Assembly: GCF_016859285.1 (NCBI RefSeq)
Contig: NC_053413.1
Location: 13,040,001-13,104,000, forward strand
DNA: 64,000 nt
From: Xiphias gladius
Taxonomy: Eukaryota > Chordata > Actinopteri > Istiophoriformes > Xiphiidae
Direction: 5' to 3'
The translations under genes were made by a program, and so were the position numbers. Each line of letters begins with the position of its first letter. Positions within the stretch are counted from its first letter, which is position 1. Shown here piece by piece: positions 23,809 to 34,956 of the stretch. Below the pieces are notes generated by a model. The model ran no database searches. It was given only the letters and a program-made list of their open reading frames with translations, and was not told the DNA's origin.

Positions 23809-26800
23809 ATGAAAGGGGAGGGAAGGGCAGAGTGTGGAGGAGAGGTTTTGGCTGAGGACCTGGACTTCCCCTCTGACGACAAGTCCCTGTTCTCTGACAG
23901 CACCACGCCAATTTCCAGGCTGCAGGGTAACATTACATGGCGGCGCCCGCAGGTGAGATCCAGTGCCAAGAGGAAATGGGAAATGCCGCACTGCATTCCT
24001 TGTATGTTTGTTTCGTCATGGGTTAAATGTTGACATATGAAGTACCTTTTTTGGCTTGTGCCCTGTTAACTTTTATCACCTGTCACAGGTTTATTTGTTC
24101 AACCAAAGAACCCTTATCAGTTTCGTAATATGATTATGAAAGAGGGTCCACACGTTCAGAGTTATTGTTCTGAATTTCCCAAAACAGATTTAATATTGTA
24201 ATATATTTGCCATGTTTTTTTATTTCAATTGCAATCATCTTGCAACCTAACAATGATAATGTGAAAAAACAATATTGCGAGAGGCCCTGACCTCCATGTT
24301 AACAGCTTCACAACAACAATTTTATTGAAATTTTGCGTTCTTTGCCCACTTTAAGTTCTGCACCTCATTTTTTTTCAACCCCTTCAAAACCCAAATCACA
24401 GGGTTATTGCAAGTCTTCTCTAAGTCAGCATGTCTCAGTCCTCCTTTATTTCAATTTCTCAATTCCAGGAGATCTGCCAGTCACCAGTTCTCTTCCCTGA
24501 CAACATCAACTTGGGTCATGCTAAACAAGGCTTATTAGGAGATTGCTGGTTTCTCTGTGCCTGCACCATCCTGCTCAAGAACAAGCATCTACTTAACAAG
24601 GTAGAGCAACAACTGTACTATTTTAGATTTTAATTGTTTTTTAATGTCTTGTAACTCTAGCCTTTTTTCATTATTTGGAGCACTAAAACATGGGCAGGAA
24701 AATGTGGTCAGAATAACCAATAAGCATGTCGGCTGTCTAAAATGTGAAATGTTTCAATGTCCTAAACTGCTGTAGTGACTTCGTCCACGACTCTCTAGGT
24801 GTTGCCCCCAGACCAGCCCCAGTGGGGTGACAGCAAGTACAGGGGCTTCTTCCAGTTTCGTTTCTGGCAGCAGGGACACTGGACAGAGGTGACCATCGAT
24901 GACCGCCTGCCCTGTATTAATACCACTCTCTGCTTCTCACGTTGCCACTGCCCCACTGCCTTTTGGGTAGCCCTCTTGGAGAAGGCCTATGCCAAGTAAG
25001 TAGCCTGTGGAAATTCCCTTTCTTCAGTTTAAGCTTCAATGAACTTTGATCTTGGAAAGATATTTTTTGTGTTATTTTGGAAAGTTTCACTGACCTTATC
25101 ATGCATTCCCAACAACATGTTTGGTGAAGTTTGGAAAGCCTGTTTTCTGTCCCTTCCATTCTCTCTAGGCTTCATGGCTCATATGAGCGACTGTGGGCAG
25201 GGCAAGTGTCAGAGGCCCTGGTGGATTTGACTGGTGGCCTAGCGGAACACTGGAGCTTGGGAGACCTCGGGTCAGAGGAGGAGCAGAGACCAGAACAGGA
25301 CAGCGACCAGGTCAGGAGGAGAAGGCTGGACCTGAACCTTCTGTACCCAGTGAGGGATGACTGTGCACTGAGCTGCTCCACTCAGAGCAGCCCTGGAGGT
25401 CAGAAAAGTGTTTCCTTGCAGATAAAAGTGATCTTGTGATCCCTTGTCACATAACCTGTGGATCTCTTCGCCTGTTCTAGGTGCCAGTGAGCTGGGTCAG
25501 TACCATGCTCTGACTGTCCTGGAGTGGTTGGATGTGAAGACGTCATCAGGGAGCAAAGTACGGCTACTCAGGATCAGAAATCCCTGGGGAAGATGCTGCT
25601 TTGGAGGGGCATGGATAGGGAGGTAGGCATGCGTCTTTTTCTGTCATACATGTGTGTAACCTCAAAAGGAGTTTTGCTGAATCCAAATGTCCACCCTCTG
25701 GACTCATATTGACTAGACTCAGATCTCAATCACTGCCATAATTACAGTCTAACTTGTGCACGAGTCTGCAGGTGTGGGGAAGTCCAGACACTGGGATTCA
25801 ACCCCATACTGCATTCAATCTTTCTACCTTGCTCTCCGCAGTGGTGCAGGTTGGAGCTCTGTCGACCCTGTCTGTGCTTCAGAGCTACAAGCCAGGGTGG
25901 CTGAGGGCGAGTTCTGGTTGGATGAGGCTGAATTCATGACCCAGTTTGATGATGTCACAGTGGGATACCCCATTACTAAGGAGGGACACCTGAAGAGCAT
26001 CTATACTGGTAATTTCCTAACTTTGTTAAAGATGGTTTACTACTTTCAGTCTCCAATTCTTACCTCCTCGGTGGCCATTTTTTTTTACCCTGACATCACT
26101 CCTCTCTGGCAGGATGTCTGCTAAAACACTTTCATCAGCTGCCTGGCCGGTGGGTAAAAGGGCATTCAGCTGGCGGTAGCCGAAACAGCAGCAGCTATGG
26201 TACCAACCCCAAATTTTGGCTCAAAGTGAGTGAGAGAGGAGAGGTTCTGGTATCCCTGCTGCAGCATAGGAAGTGGAGAAAAATGGATAAATACGCACAA
26301 AAGCCACCTGAGGACAGCAAGAACACAAAGCACCAGCACTACCAGGCTACTGCTCTACACATGTGGAAGGTTTGTGCCATCATTCATGTGGAAACGAGTG
26401 ATGCTGTGTTTGTTTTTGGCTTTGTGTCAGTTGAGGGCATTTTTCTGTCATCAGGTGGAGAAGAAGCGTTTTAATCTGAGCCGGATGTTGAACAAACCTC
26501 CTTGTGCTTCTACTCACTGCCACGCCTACGAGAGAGAGGTGGTCCTCCAGGGGCAGCTGGAGCCGGGATACTACCTGCTGATCCCCAGCACCTACCAGCC
26601 TGGAGCAGAGGCCCGATTTCTCATCAGGGTCTTTTCTTCATCTTCCATATCCCTTAGGTAAGGACCAGTTAATGGAAAGAGAAATTCAGCAAATCCATTT
26701 TATCAAGACATCCATGCTGTTGTACTTTTTTTATTTTAAATTTTGAACTTTATAGTTTCAAAATGCAGCTACATTCAATCATTTGTTAATGTTATTTGCT

Positions 26801-29169
26801 GCAGAGCCCAACGTGTCATTTAGAAAAAAAACTGTGATTACAAATGACAAATTAATGCTCTCAGATTAATAAATTGTATACATAAATTGTCAGAGCACAA
26901 TGTGGAACAATAGTTGACTTCTCATAGAAATGAATGACATTAGATATAAAGTGACACCTACTGGTCATATTGAAAACACCTTTAAAAAAAGAACTAGTAA
27001 GTTAAACTTTTGATCTTTTTAAACAGCAGTAAGTTTACGAGACAAGCACAGTTTAAGCAGTTAACCAACACATTTTACAGAAGGATTTTCCTACTGTCAT
27101 GTTTCATGTTTAAGTGCTGTGTTTGTAAAATTTGTAAAGTTTCTGAATTAATTATTCATGACCTAACAATGTCTGCGTTCTCCTCAGTGCCCTGAAAAGC
27201 CCAGCACCTTCACTACCATTAACAACCGATGGTGAGTGGGAGACCAGTTACTTCCGGGGCTCTTGGGTGGAGGGAAGAACAGCAGGAGGAAGCAGGAATT
27301 TCCTGTCTCACTGGCAGAACCCCTGCTTCCCTTTTACAGTGTGTGATGACCCAGCAGTGACATCAGGAGTTAACATCAGGATTACCCTGCACCAGAGCCG
27401 CCCTGACACTGATCTGCACCCTATTGGCTTCCACATTTACAAGGTCAGTCACACATTAAGGGAGAATACCAGTGTCACTCAGAGGCGTGGGACATCTACT
27501 TCTGTGTACATTTCCCCCAGGTCATTCTGCTGCTCTGTTCGGATCTTTGAAATGTTTACTCTTTTTGTGAGTTTTGACACTATCTTTAAGGCGTCTGAGT
27601 TTGCTTAAAGGTTGATATTGGAAAGGCTCTAACATCTAACTAAGATGCTTTAAATAAGAAGACATTAATGAGCCAATAATGTTTGTCAGGAAAGATTTTT
27701 TGATAATACTTACATTTCTATCTGTAAAATAACTAGAATGCAACAAAATAAACACATCAAAACAGAGACACTGACAGACCCAAATCCAGTTTTCATCTGT
27801 ACTGTGATGGATTATCTTGTGCTAGAGTAACTTTTTGAAATAGTTTTTCTTGTCTCTGAATATGTTTTTCATGCTGTGCAGCAACAAATTGCTTCTTCCG
27901 TAGGAAGAAACCAGGCACTTATTATTGTTTTTGGCTCCTGTAGTCCTAAACACAACTGAAAACACAATACTGAAAAGAAAACATTAAACACAATAAAGTA
28001 TCCAAGAATACAGTGCCAGAGTATATTTATACATATACTGTATGTACTTTGTCTTGATGATCTTATTAATGATACAATAGAAGTGCTACCAACTTATAAA
28101 ATACTCTTATTTTACTATATATAAGGAGAATTCAATTAACGATGAGTGGAAGCTGCCATTGTAATTCTGTTCAAGTATCTGATTTTGACTATGTACTGTA
28201 TCCAGGTCTCAGAAGGGGCATCTGTGCAGATGATCCCCAGGGATGAGGATCCCGTGGCCAGTTGCGTCCCCCACTGTTACACTCAGGATGTCAGTCTGGA
28301 CTGCAGTCTTCTTCCTGGAACTTACACCATATTAACGTCCACTTATGAGCCTGACTGCCCGGCAGACTTCACCCTCAGCCTGGCTCGCAGAATACACAGG
28401 TTAGCCCTACTCCTGTCGTAAGGTTCTGGTCAAAATGCTACTACACAGGTAGTAGCAGTAGCTTCAGGTATCATTATTATATCACTGTACAAAGTAATAA
28501 TGGATGTGTGTCTCTTTCAGGAAGGTGGTGAAGAGTCAAGAGAGACTGGGGAGAGCCATTCAGGAGGTTTGTATGATATAGTGCTGATAATGACAAAATT
28601 AATGGGAAGCAATTTTGAAAACTGATTAATTGCTTGAGTCATATATGAAGCAAAAATGCCACACATCTGCTACTTCCAGCTTCTCAGATAACAAGATTTG
28701 CCACTTTTGTATGTTTTATATCATTGTATATTGAATACCTTTGGGTTTTAGATTGCTGACAAAACAAACAATTTGAAGGTGTGACCTTTGGCTCTGGGGA
28801 GTCATGATCGACATTTTTTACTATTTTCTGAGTAAATGTTTTGATTAATCAAAACAATTATCTACAGTGAAAAAATTTGTAAGTTGAAGACCTAGTATTG
28901 TCACATTGAGGTAAAAAAAACTACTGGTATCTCCGCTCACACTGTGTTTTACCTCCAGTAAAGCCCAACAAATTATGTGGTGTTTTATGGAATGTTGACA
29001 TTAGGATTAGGTTCACACGGCAGCAGCTTGACAGCAAATCCTACATCTAAAGCAATTCAGTGCAAGTCTGTGACTGTAGTCAGAAGATGGCAGCACTGAA
29101 TAATCCCTCTGTCTTGCTTTGTCTCTCTCTGGGCGGCAGGTCTCTCACATCTCTGTGATGCAAAGCTAG
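23809..29169 (+). CDS. capn10: Calpain-10
   Basis: Twelve exons: 23809-23952, 24469-24600, 24799-24995, 25169-25398, 25481-25622, 25842-26008, 26113-26369, 26455-26657, 27188-27443, 28206-28399, 28521-28566 and 29140-29169. They encode 665 residues in frame throughout, close to the 672 of human CAPN10. This is an intracellular papain-like cysteine protease of the atypical calpains. The catalytic triad is intact: Cys74 in QGLLGDCWF, His243 in GQYHALTV and Asn268 in RIRNPWG. Two tandem C2-like (domain III type) modules follow, with the repeated phrase [10 protein letters not shown] / [10 protein letters not shown] near their ends. There is no penta-EF-hand domain, as expected for calpain-10. 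The start ATG is chosen because it opens the frame 17 codons before the conserved [17 protein letters not shown] segment; residues before that are weakly constrained. The tail SHISVMQS matches the short family C-terminus. Human CAPN10 is known as a type 2 diabetes association locus. Confidence 0.95.
28595..28870 (+). repeat. Dispersed teleost repeat, copy A (capn10 intron 11)
   Basis: It includes 'tttgggttttagattgctgacaaaacaaac', '..gtgtgacctttggctctggg' and an AT-rich 'gattaatcaaaacaattatc' end. The same phrases in the same order and orientation occur at 32822-33145 in eif4e2 intron 6. This block is widespread in percomorph fish introns (general familiarity, not searched). Confidence 0.7.
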
Positions 29170-29267
29170 TTTTCTGGGACTGTTGCTGCTCCACTGACGT
29201 CGGCTCACCTCCTTGTGCCTCTTGGCCCACGATGAAAGACCCAGTTCTCCCATCCACCCTCACCATG

Positions 29268-29399
<132 letters not shown>

Positions 29400-30308
29400 A
29401 CCATGAGTGACTGAGAAGGCAGGCCGATAGAGAGATTTAGTGGGAATGTGTGTGTCGGGAATCCTAGAAACCCCTTTATCCTGAACCGCTGAGGCTCAGG
29501 GCTGATGGGCATCCACACACTCATTGGCGATTAGGACATCAGAGGTTGTCGGTGGGATGGGCTGCTAATGAAGTATGACGGGACTGGCTGGTGTAAACAA
29601 ACAGCAGCCATTGAAGAGGGCCGCCACTGGTCTTGCTCATTCACTCACTGGTGCGCCTGCCGGCCCGGAACAAAGGGCCCTCTCATGAAGGTCCTCACAG
29701 AGGCATAGGGGGCAAGGGGTGAGGGGATGGTCTCCGCCAGCAGAGCCAACCAAACCACACCGCACCACACCATACCATGCCATACCATACCAGAGCTTTT
29801 CACCCATCCCTCACCCCCAGACAATCTGCTCCTTAGCTAGCTTGCATGGTTCGTCTCTGGACACAGACACTGGGTTTTCTCAGTCCCTCATCCCCATACC
29901 TGCTTACCATCCTGACTAACACTAAATTCGAGCTGGCCCTAAAGAAGTCCATTTAGTTCCTGACTCCATCCTCACCCGCCACCTCCCTTTTTTGTCCCCC
30001 TAGACTAGGTCCAGAGCTCTGCTTGGACCTGAGCACAGCCGCCGTTTGAAGCGACCGCAAGAACAGATGACAAGCGGACGGATTGAAGGGATGAAATGAG
30101 GGATGCGGCACATCAGAGGAAGCCGGTTCATGTGAAGAAGCCGCCAGTCCTTTTTCTGTTGGGGCTGCGCATGTGTGGTGCTCACACAGGGTTTCTGATT
30201 ACTGACTAAAACCAGAGTTCACGTGGACTTTTAAAAAGCTAACTGACTAGAGTTGCACTATGCTGTGTATTTTATCAGGTTTGGGATTCAGCTCTGTGGA
30301 ATGTGATG

Positions 30309-30314
30309 AATAAA
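30309..30314 (+). terminator. capn10: Candidate polyadenylation signal of capn10
   Basis: AATAAA on the + strand, about 1.14 kb after the capn10 stop and just before the CpG-rich start region of eif4e2. Confidence 0.4.
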
Positions 30315-30439
30315 ACGTGGAAACATAACTTGTCCCATATTTTCGTTGTGATTTCGGCTTTATATATGTATATCTTTGCATCGTGCATGTTTCCAGTGAG
30401 TGTGACTGAGCACGTTTGGTCAAGAACGGAAGAAAGCTG

Positions 30440-30700
30440 TGTCACCCCTGAGTTCTCCACGCTCATCACCACCACGACCAACACATGGCGTGCGCGTACA
30501 CTTGCTTCCACTGCGCGCGCCGCCGTTCCTGCGGAATTCAGGAGGCTGTGGTCGGACTCCGAGAGGCTCTCACCTAGAAAATAATGAACAACAAATTTGA
30601 CGCGTGAGTAATCAAAAGTTTCTGTGGAGTATCTGCCAGAGAGCGGGCTCGACGTCGCCACTGCAACCGGGGAGCATATCGTTAATGAAAGCTGTTGCGT
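30440..30700 (+). promoter_or_regulatory. eif4e2: CpG-rich promoter / first exon region of eif4e2
   Basis: CG dinucleotides cluster here (ATGGCGTGCGCGTAC, CTGCGCGCGCCGCCGTTCC, GTCGACG-type sequence), unlike the flanks. The eif4e2 start codon is at 30584, so this is the expected position of a TATA-less housekeeping promoter and 5' UTR. No TATA box was seen. Confidence 0.6.
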
Positions 30701-33510
30701 TGCGTGCAAAAAGAGAGGTGTGTCAGCTTCATTGCATGGTCCTGCATGCTCTGTGTGCGCTTATAAACCCACATGAGAGCGAGGTCCACACACAGGGGTG
30801 TATTTACAACCAAACGAAGCAACAACAGGGAGTAAATGGTATTCTATATTAGGAAACGCGCCGTATTGTTAGCTGTAGCTTAGCCTTACGGAAGGCGCAC
30901 AGGCCCCGAATCCTGGGTGTCGTGGTTGTTAAGAGGCGGGGGAAGGTGCCCGCAGGCTCGGCTCAAGCTTGACTCCCATGGCCCTACAGTACGGGAAGAT
31001 AGCTGACAGCGTGCTATAGGCAAATGATGATCAGGGTAGTTTAAGTGGATGTGTGTACATGTGCAGCATAAACAGTTTACATCTTTGAAGTTCAAAGGGG
31101 AAAAAGTACAGCCACTGGCCAGTTTATTTGTTCCACGTAGCTGAAACTATTGCAGTGTAATACAGCAGCAGTAAATCATACCTTTTATGAACATAATAAT
31201 GTTTGGTTTTACTTGTACGTGTTTCTAATATTTTGTCTACCGCATTTATGTCAGGGTACACCTATTATTAGAAATACCCGTCACAGTAACACAGTACAGT
31301 TCGACAGTACCACAAACTGCAGCCTCTAAGATTATCATAAAGTTGACTAATCACCTTTCTAACACAATGTTAATAAGAACTTTTAAAACTTTCATGAAGA
31401 TATAATCTATTACAGGACTGTTACATTAGGCTGCAATAGTTTTAGCAAGGTGTACCTAATAAAGTAGCAACACAGTGCAACCCCCTTGAAATTTAAATAT
31501 AGTCAATACATGACACAAACGTTTTTGTTGTGCTTCCTGTGTTTCCATCAAATCCAGTCTGAAAGATGATGACAGTGGAGACCACGACCAGGACCAAGGC
31601 TCACCGAAAGACAGTGAGAAGGAAAAAACTGAAGACGAGGACAAGGAACAAAACAATTCCAAGAAAAAGGTGAAGCTGTTAAATAATGACCTGTGTGTCT
31701 TTGCAGCCTTTAAGTTAATTGTATGGCTTAGTCGCTTTTTCCTCGTCTACAGATGGTGGTGCCAGGGGCGGGAGAGCACCCTCTTCAATACAACTACACC
31801 TTCTGGTATTCCAGACGCACCCCAGGGAGACCAGCCAGCACTCAGAGCTACGAACAGAACATCAAACAGATTGGCAGCTTCGCCTCGGTATGTCTCTCCT
31901 CATCACCTCTTTATAGAGAGCGTACAGTAGACTGGGAGGGGACCCCATTTGCCTTTGTTTATCACCTTAGCCAGACACAACCCTAACCTCTAAATCCAAG
32001 CTCATGCTGACTCAATCTCCTACCGTTACTGATCGTTCTTTCATAGGTGGAGCAGTTCTGGCGTTTCTATAGTCACATGATCCGGCCAGGTGACCTGACA
32101 GGCCATAGTGACTTCCACCTCTTCAAAGAGGGTATTAAACCCATGTGGGAGGTGAATACACATTTGCTGCAATCTTGTACACCAAAGAATGTTTTATGAA
32201 GGTTCATTCTGAAACCCTGCACATCTTGTGTGTAGGATGATGCCAATAAGATGGGTGGGAAGTGGATCATCCGTCTGAGGAAAGGCTTAGCATCTCGTTG
32301 CTGGGAGAACCTGATCCTGGCCATGCTGGGGGAGCAGTTCATGGTGGGAGAGGAGATCTGTGGGGCTGTGGTGTCAGTACGCTTCCAGGTAAACCCACCA
32401 ACAAGACACCTGTTGCATGTAATTCCACAGTGCCTACTTCTGCATACTCAGACATGCCTTCTCCTCATGCTTTCTTCTCCCCAGGAGGACATCATCTCCA
32501 TCTGGAACAAAACAGCTAGTGACCAGGCGACCACTGCACGCATCAGAGACACCCTGCGCAGAGTCCTCAACCTGCCTCCCAACACCATCATGGAGTACAA
32601 GACACACACAGACAGCATTAAGTATGTATGTCTCCTCATTTTATATTTTACCTCCAACCTCCCTCTCACACATGAATGCATGCATGTTCACAAACCTAAC
32701 ACTTTATTACCCAGGGGGTAATGTGGGATTACCCTTGAACTGTAATGCACCAATCTTGCTTCAAAGAGCAGAATTCTGTGAAACAGTGTGTTTTACAAAT
32801 GTTTCACAACTTTAACTGATCAGATTTGGTTTTGGTAACTCATTAATCACTTCAGTTTTTTATCAAGCAAAAATTTGCTTGTTCCAGCTTTGTAAATGTG
32901 ACGTTTTGCTACTTCTGTCTGTTTTATCCATCAGTTAGCTATACTGCTTATCCTTTTGAGGGTGGTGGGGGTCTGGAGCCAATATCATACTAAACTGAAT
33001 ATCTTTGGGTTTTGGAGTGTTGACTGTTTAAAAAAAAAAAAAAAAAGCCAATTTCAAGATGTCACCATGGGCTGATGGGCACTTTTCATTTTTTTCGTTA
33101 AAAAAAACCAGCATTGTAATCGATAATGATAATAATTTGTAATTGCAGCATTACTGTGGAGAATTACACATTTCTTTCCTTGTCAATTGTAAGTTAGTAA
33201 TTAAATGTTTTTATCACAACATTCAAAGTTATAAGAAAAAAACAAAACAGACAAAACCTGTTTGTTTTTTTTGTTTTTTTTTTCATTGTCAGTTGTTGGT
33301 GTAAATGCATGTTGTTATTGATGTATACAACTCCATCATGTACCATGTGCTTTTTCAGTAAATTGATGCAGCGGTGACTTTAGCCCTGAGAAGGCATAAA
33401 TATCTAAACAGTTGGTGTTTATTGTATTATATATCATGATGTACTGCATCCTCCTTTGCAGAGCCTGGGAAGACTTCCATGGTCTGGTGAATGCTAGCGG
33501 TGGACGTTAG
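30584..33510 (+). CDS. eif4e2: Eukaryotic translation initiation factor 4E family member 2 (4EHP)
   Basis: Seven exons: 30584-30603, 31558-31669, 31753-31887, 32047-32151, 32236-32388, 32485-32621 and 33462-33510. They encode 236 residues in frame. The N-terminus MNNKFDALKDDDSG is the conserved 4EHP start. The eIF4E fold follows with HPLQYNYTFWYSRRTPGRP, EQFWRFYSHMIRPGDLTGHS, GGKWIIRLRKGLASRCWENL and EEICGAVVSVRFQEDIISIW. Tyr63 (in FWYSRR) and Trp123 (in KPMWED) are in the positions of the cap-sandwiching aromatic residues. 4EHP binds the mRNA cap but not eIF4G. With partners such as GIGYF proteins it represses translation. The last exon encodes AWEDFHGLVNASGGR, one of the known alternative 4EHP C-termini. 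I did not find the other terminal exon, so an additional isoform may exist. Intron 1 carries a mobile element and intron 6 a dispersed repeat. Confidence 0.96.
31117..31468. mobile_element. Non-autonomous element in eif4e2 intron 1
   Basis: The left end GGCCAGTTTATTTGTTCCAC and the reverse complement of the right end (TTTATTAGGTACACCT, from 31449-31464) share the core TTTATT and a similar flank, bounding about 350 bp without coding capacity. The right end recurs exactly at 22851-22866. The pairing of the two ends is imperfect, so the left border is less certain than the right. Confidence 0.5.
32822..33145 (+). repeat. Dispersed teleost repeat, copy B (eif4e2 intron 6)
   Basis: It shares with copy A (28595-28870) the order 'aaatttgc..', 'tgtctgttttatccatcag', 'actgaatatctttgggttttggagtgttgactg', 'gatgtcaccatgggctgatgggcactttt', and an AT-rich end. 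It has a long A-run at about 33030-33046 and two copies of 'ctgatcagattt'-like AT-rich filler. Orientation is the same as copy A. Confidence 0.68.
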
Positions 33511-34736
33511 CCCCTCACACAGAGAACCTCTGCAAAGGGTGAGGACTTTTGCTACATTAATTAAGAGTGAAAGAAATAGTTTTTCACTGATGGACTTTGT
33601 CTCATGCTGCTGTTGTTTGTTTCTGTTTGTGGTGTGTAGGTGTGTGTATATGTGATGTGTTGGGGGTTGACATGTCCAGGGAAGGATACCTCTGCGTGGA
33701 CTGGCACTGTGTAATATGAAGACAGAGCACAAGTCAGGAACAGAGGCAAGAAGACCATTCCTTCTATGTGTCAAATAGGAAATGAACAGAAAAACCTTTC
33801 AACGGGACACTGAACCAAGTCAAAGAAAGAAATATGCGTTATTTTTAATCAACCAGAGGAGAACAAAGCCTCCTTTTTTATGTTTCATAATGCAAGTTGG
33901 AACATCTGTTAACTTGCCCACCAAAGGGGGGGTGGAGGGGTTACATGACTGGTGTTTGGTCATTAGCTGTTAACAAAGTGTACTTGACAGAAAACAACAA
34001 AACCAATCTGTTATAATGGTAGATTTTATTGCTTGACATAACATCACACTTCCTGCTGTTAAAATAAGTTTGTGTTAATCTGTTTTATTGGGACTCAAAC
34101 AGGGTTGCTGGTAGATGTTATTTTATTACAGTGCTGTATTTTAATTACAATTCCTCTGGTAATTTCAAACTAGAATGATCACTATTATTGTGTATGATAT
34201 ATTTGTAAATACAGTCCATTTCAAAGATCACTTAATTGAATCAGCGATGATTCTCCATCTTTGACCTGGATGTTGAATCCCAAAGGATGAGGACCATCCT
34301 GTGTTGGGCAGAAGGTTGTATAACCGGCATCTTAAAAAATGGACTGCCAAGCTGCCTAGATCACTGTGCCTGGCCTCGAGCCCGACCCGATCGAGGTTTT
34401 CCTTCTGTCTTGTTTTTTCTTTACCCTGCCTTTAAATAATCCAAGGGCCGGGCTCTGCTTTAATGTCCTCAGCAAAGGTGTATGGGGGTGAAAACTCTGA
34501 CCTTCACTCCTTTTCCATTTTGTAGTAAAAGAAATGAAAGTGGGCCAGGGTCAGGGTCTGTTACAATTTATATTAATTGCTTTGGGAGCATTTTTTGGAA
34601 CCATGTTAAGAAAGCACCTGTAGTTTGTTTAAAAAACTGTAATGCTGCCCATGTTTGGTAGTGTGATGATGGGTGCAGGTGTGTGTGTGTCAAAAGAGAA
34701 GAAACCCTGTTGGATGTCCACCTGATGGATTATAGC

Positions 34737-34742
34737 AATAAA
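34737..34742 (+). terminator. eif4e2: Polyadenylation signal of eif4e2
   Basis: AATAAA about 1.2 kb after the eif4e2 stop. The intervening sequence has no recognised exon and reads as 3' UTR. It lies only about 215 bp from the stop codon of the convergent scramblase-like gene. Confidence 0.55.
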
Positions 34743-34956
34743 TGTCAAATATGCATCTGCTGCTAAACCTTGTTCAGTTTCTTTCATAAATGGATGTTGC
34801 AACTGAATAGAAGTTTGTTAAGAGAGGTTCTGCTACACCTTTTCATTGTAGCACATGCTTCAGTCCCTTGTGCCATAATGTGCATGACCTGGCTGGTGTG
34901 GCTCAGTAGCTGTAGTCCACGTATCTGTTACGAATGATTGGTTCTCTTTTTACTGA

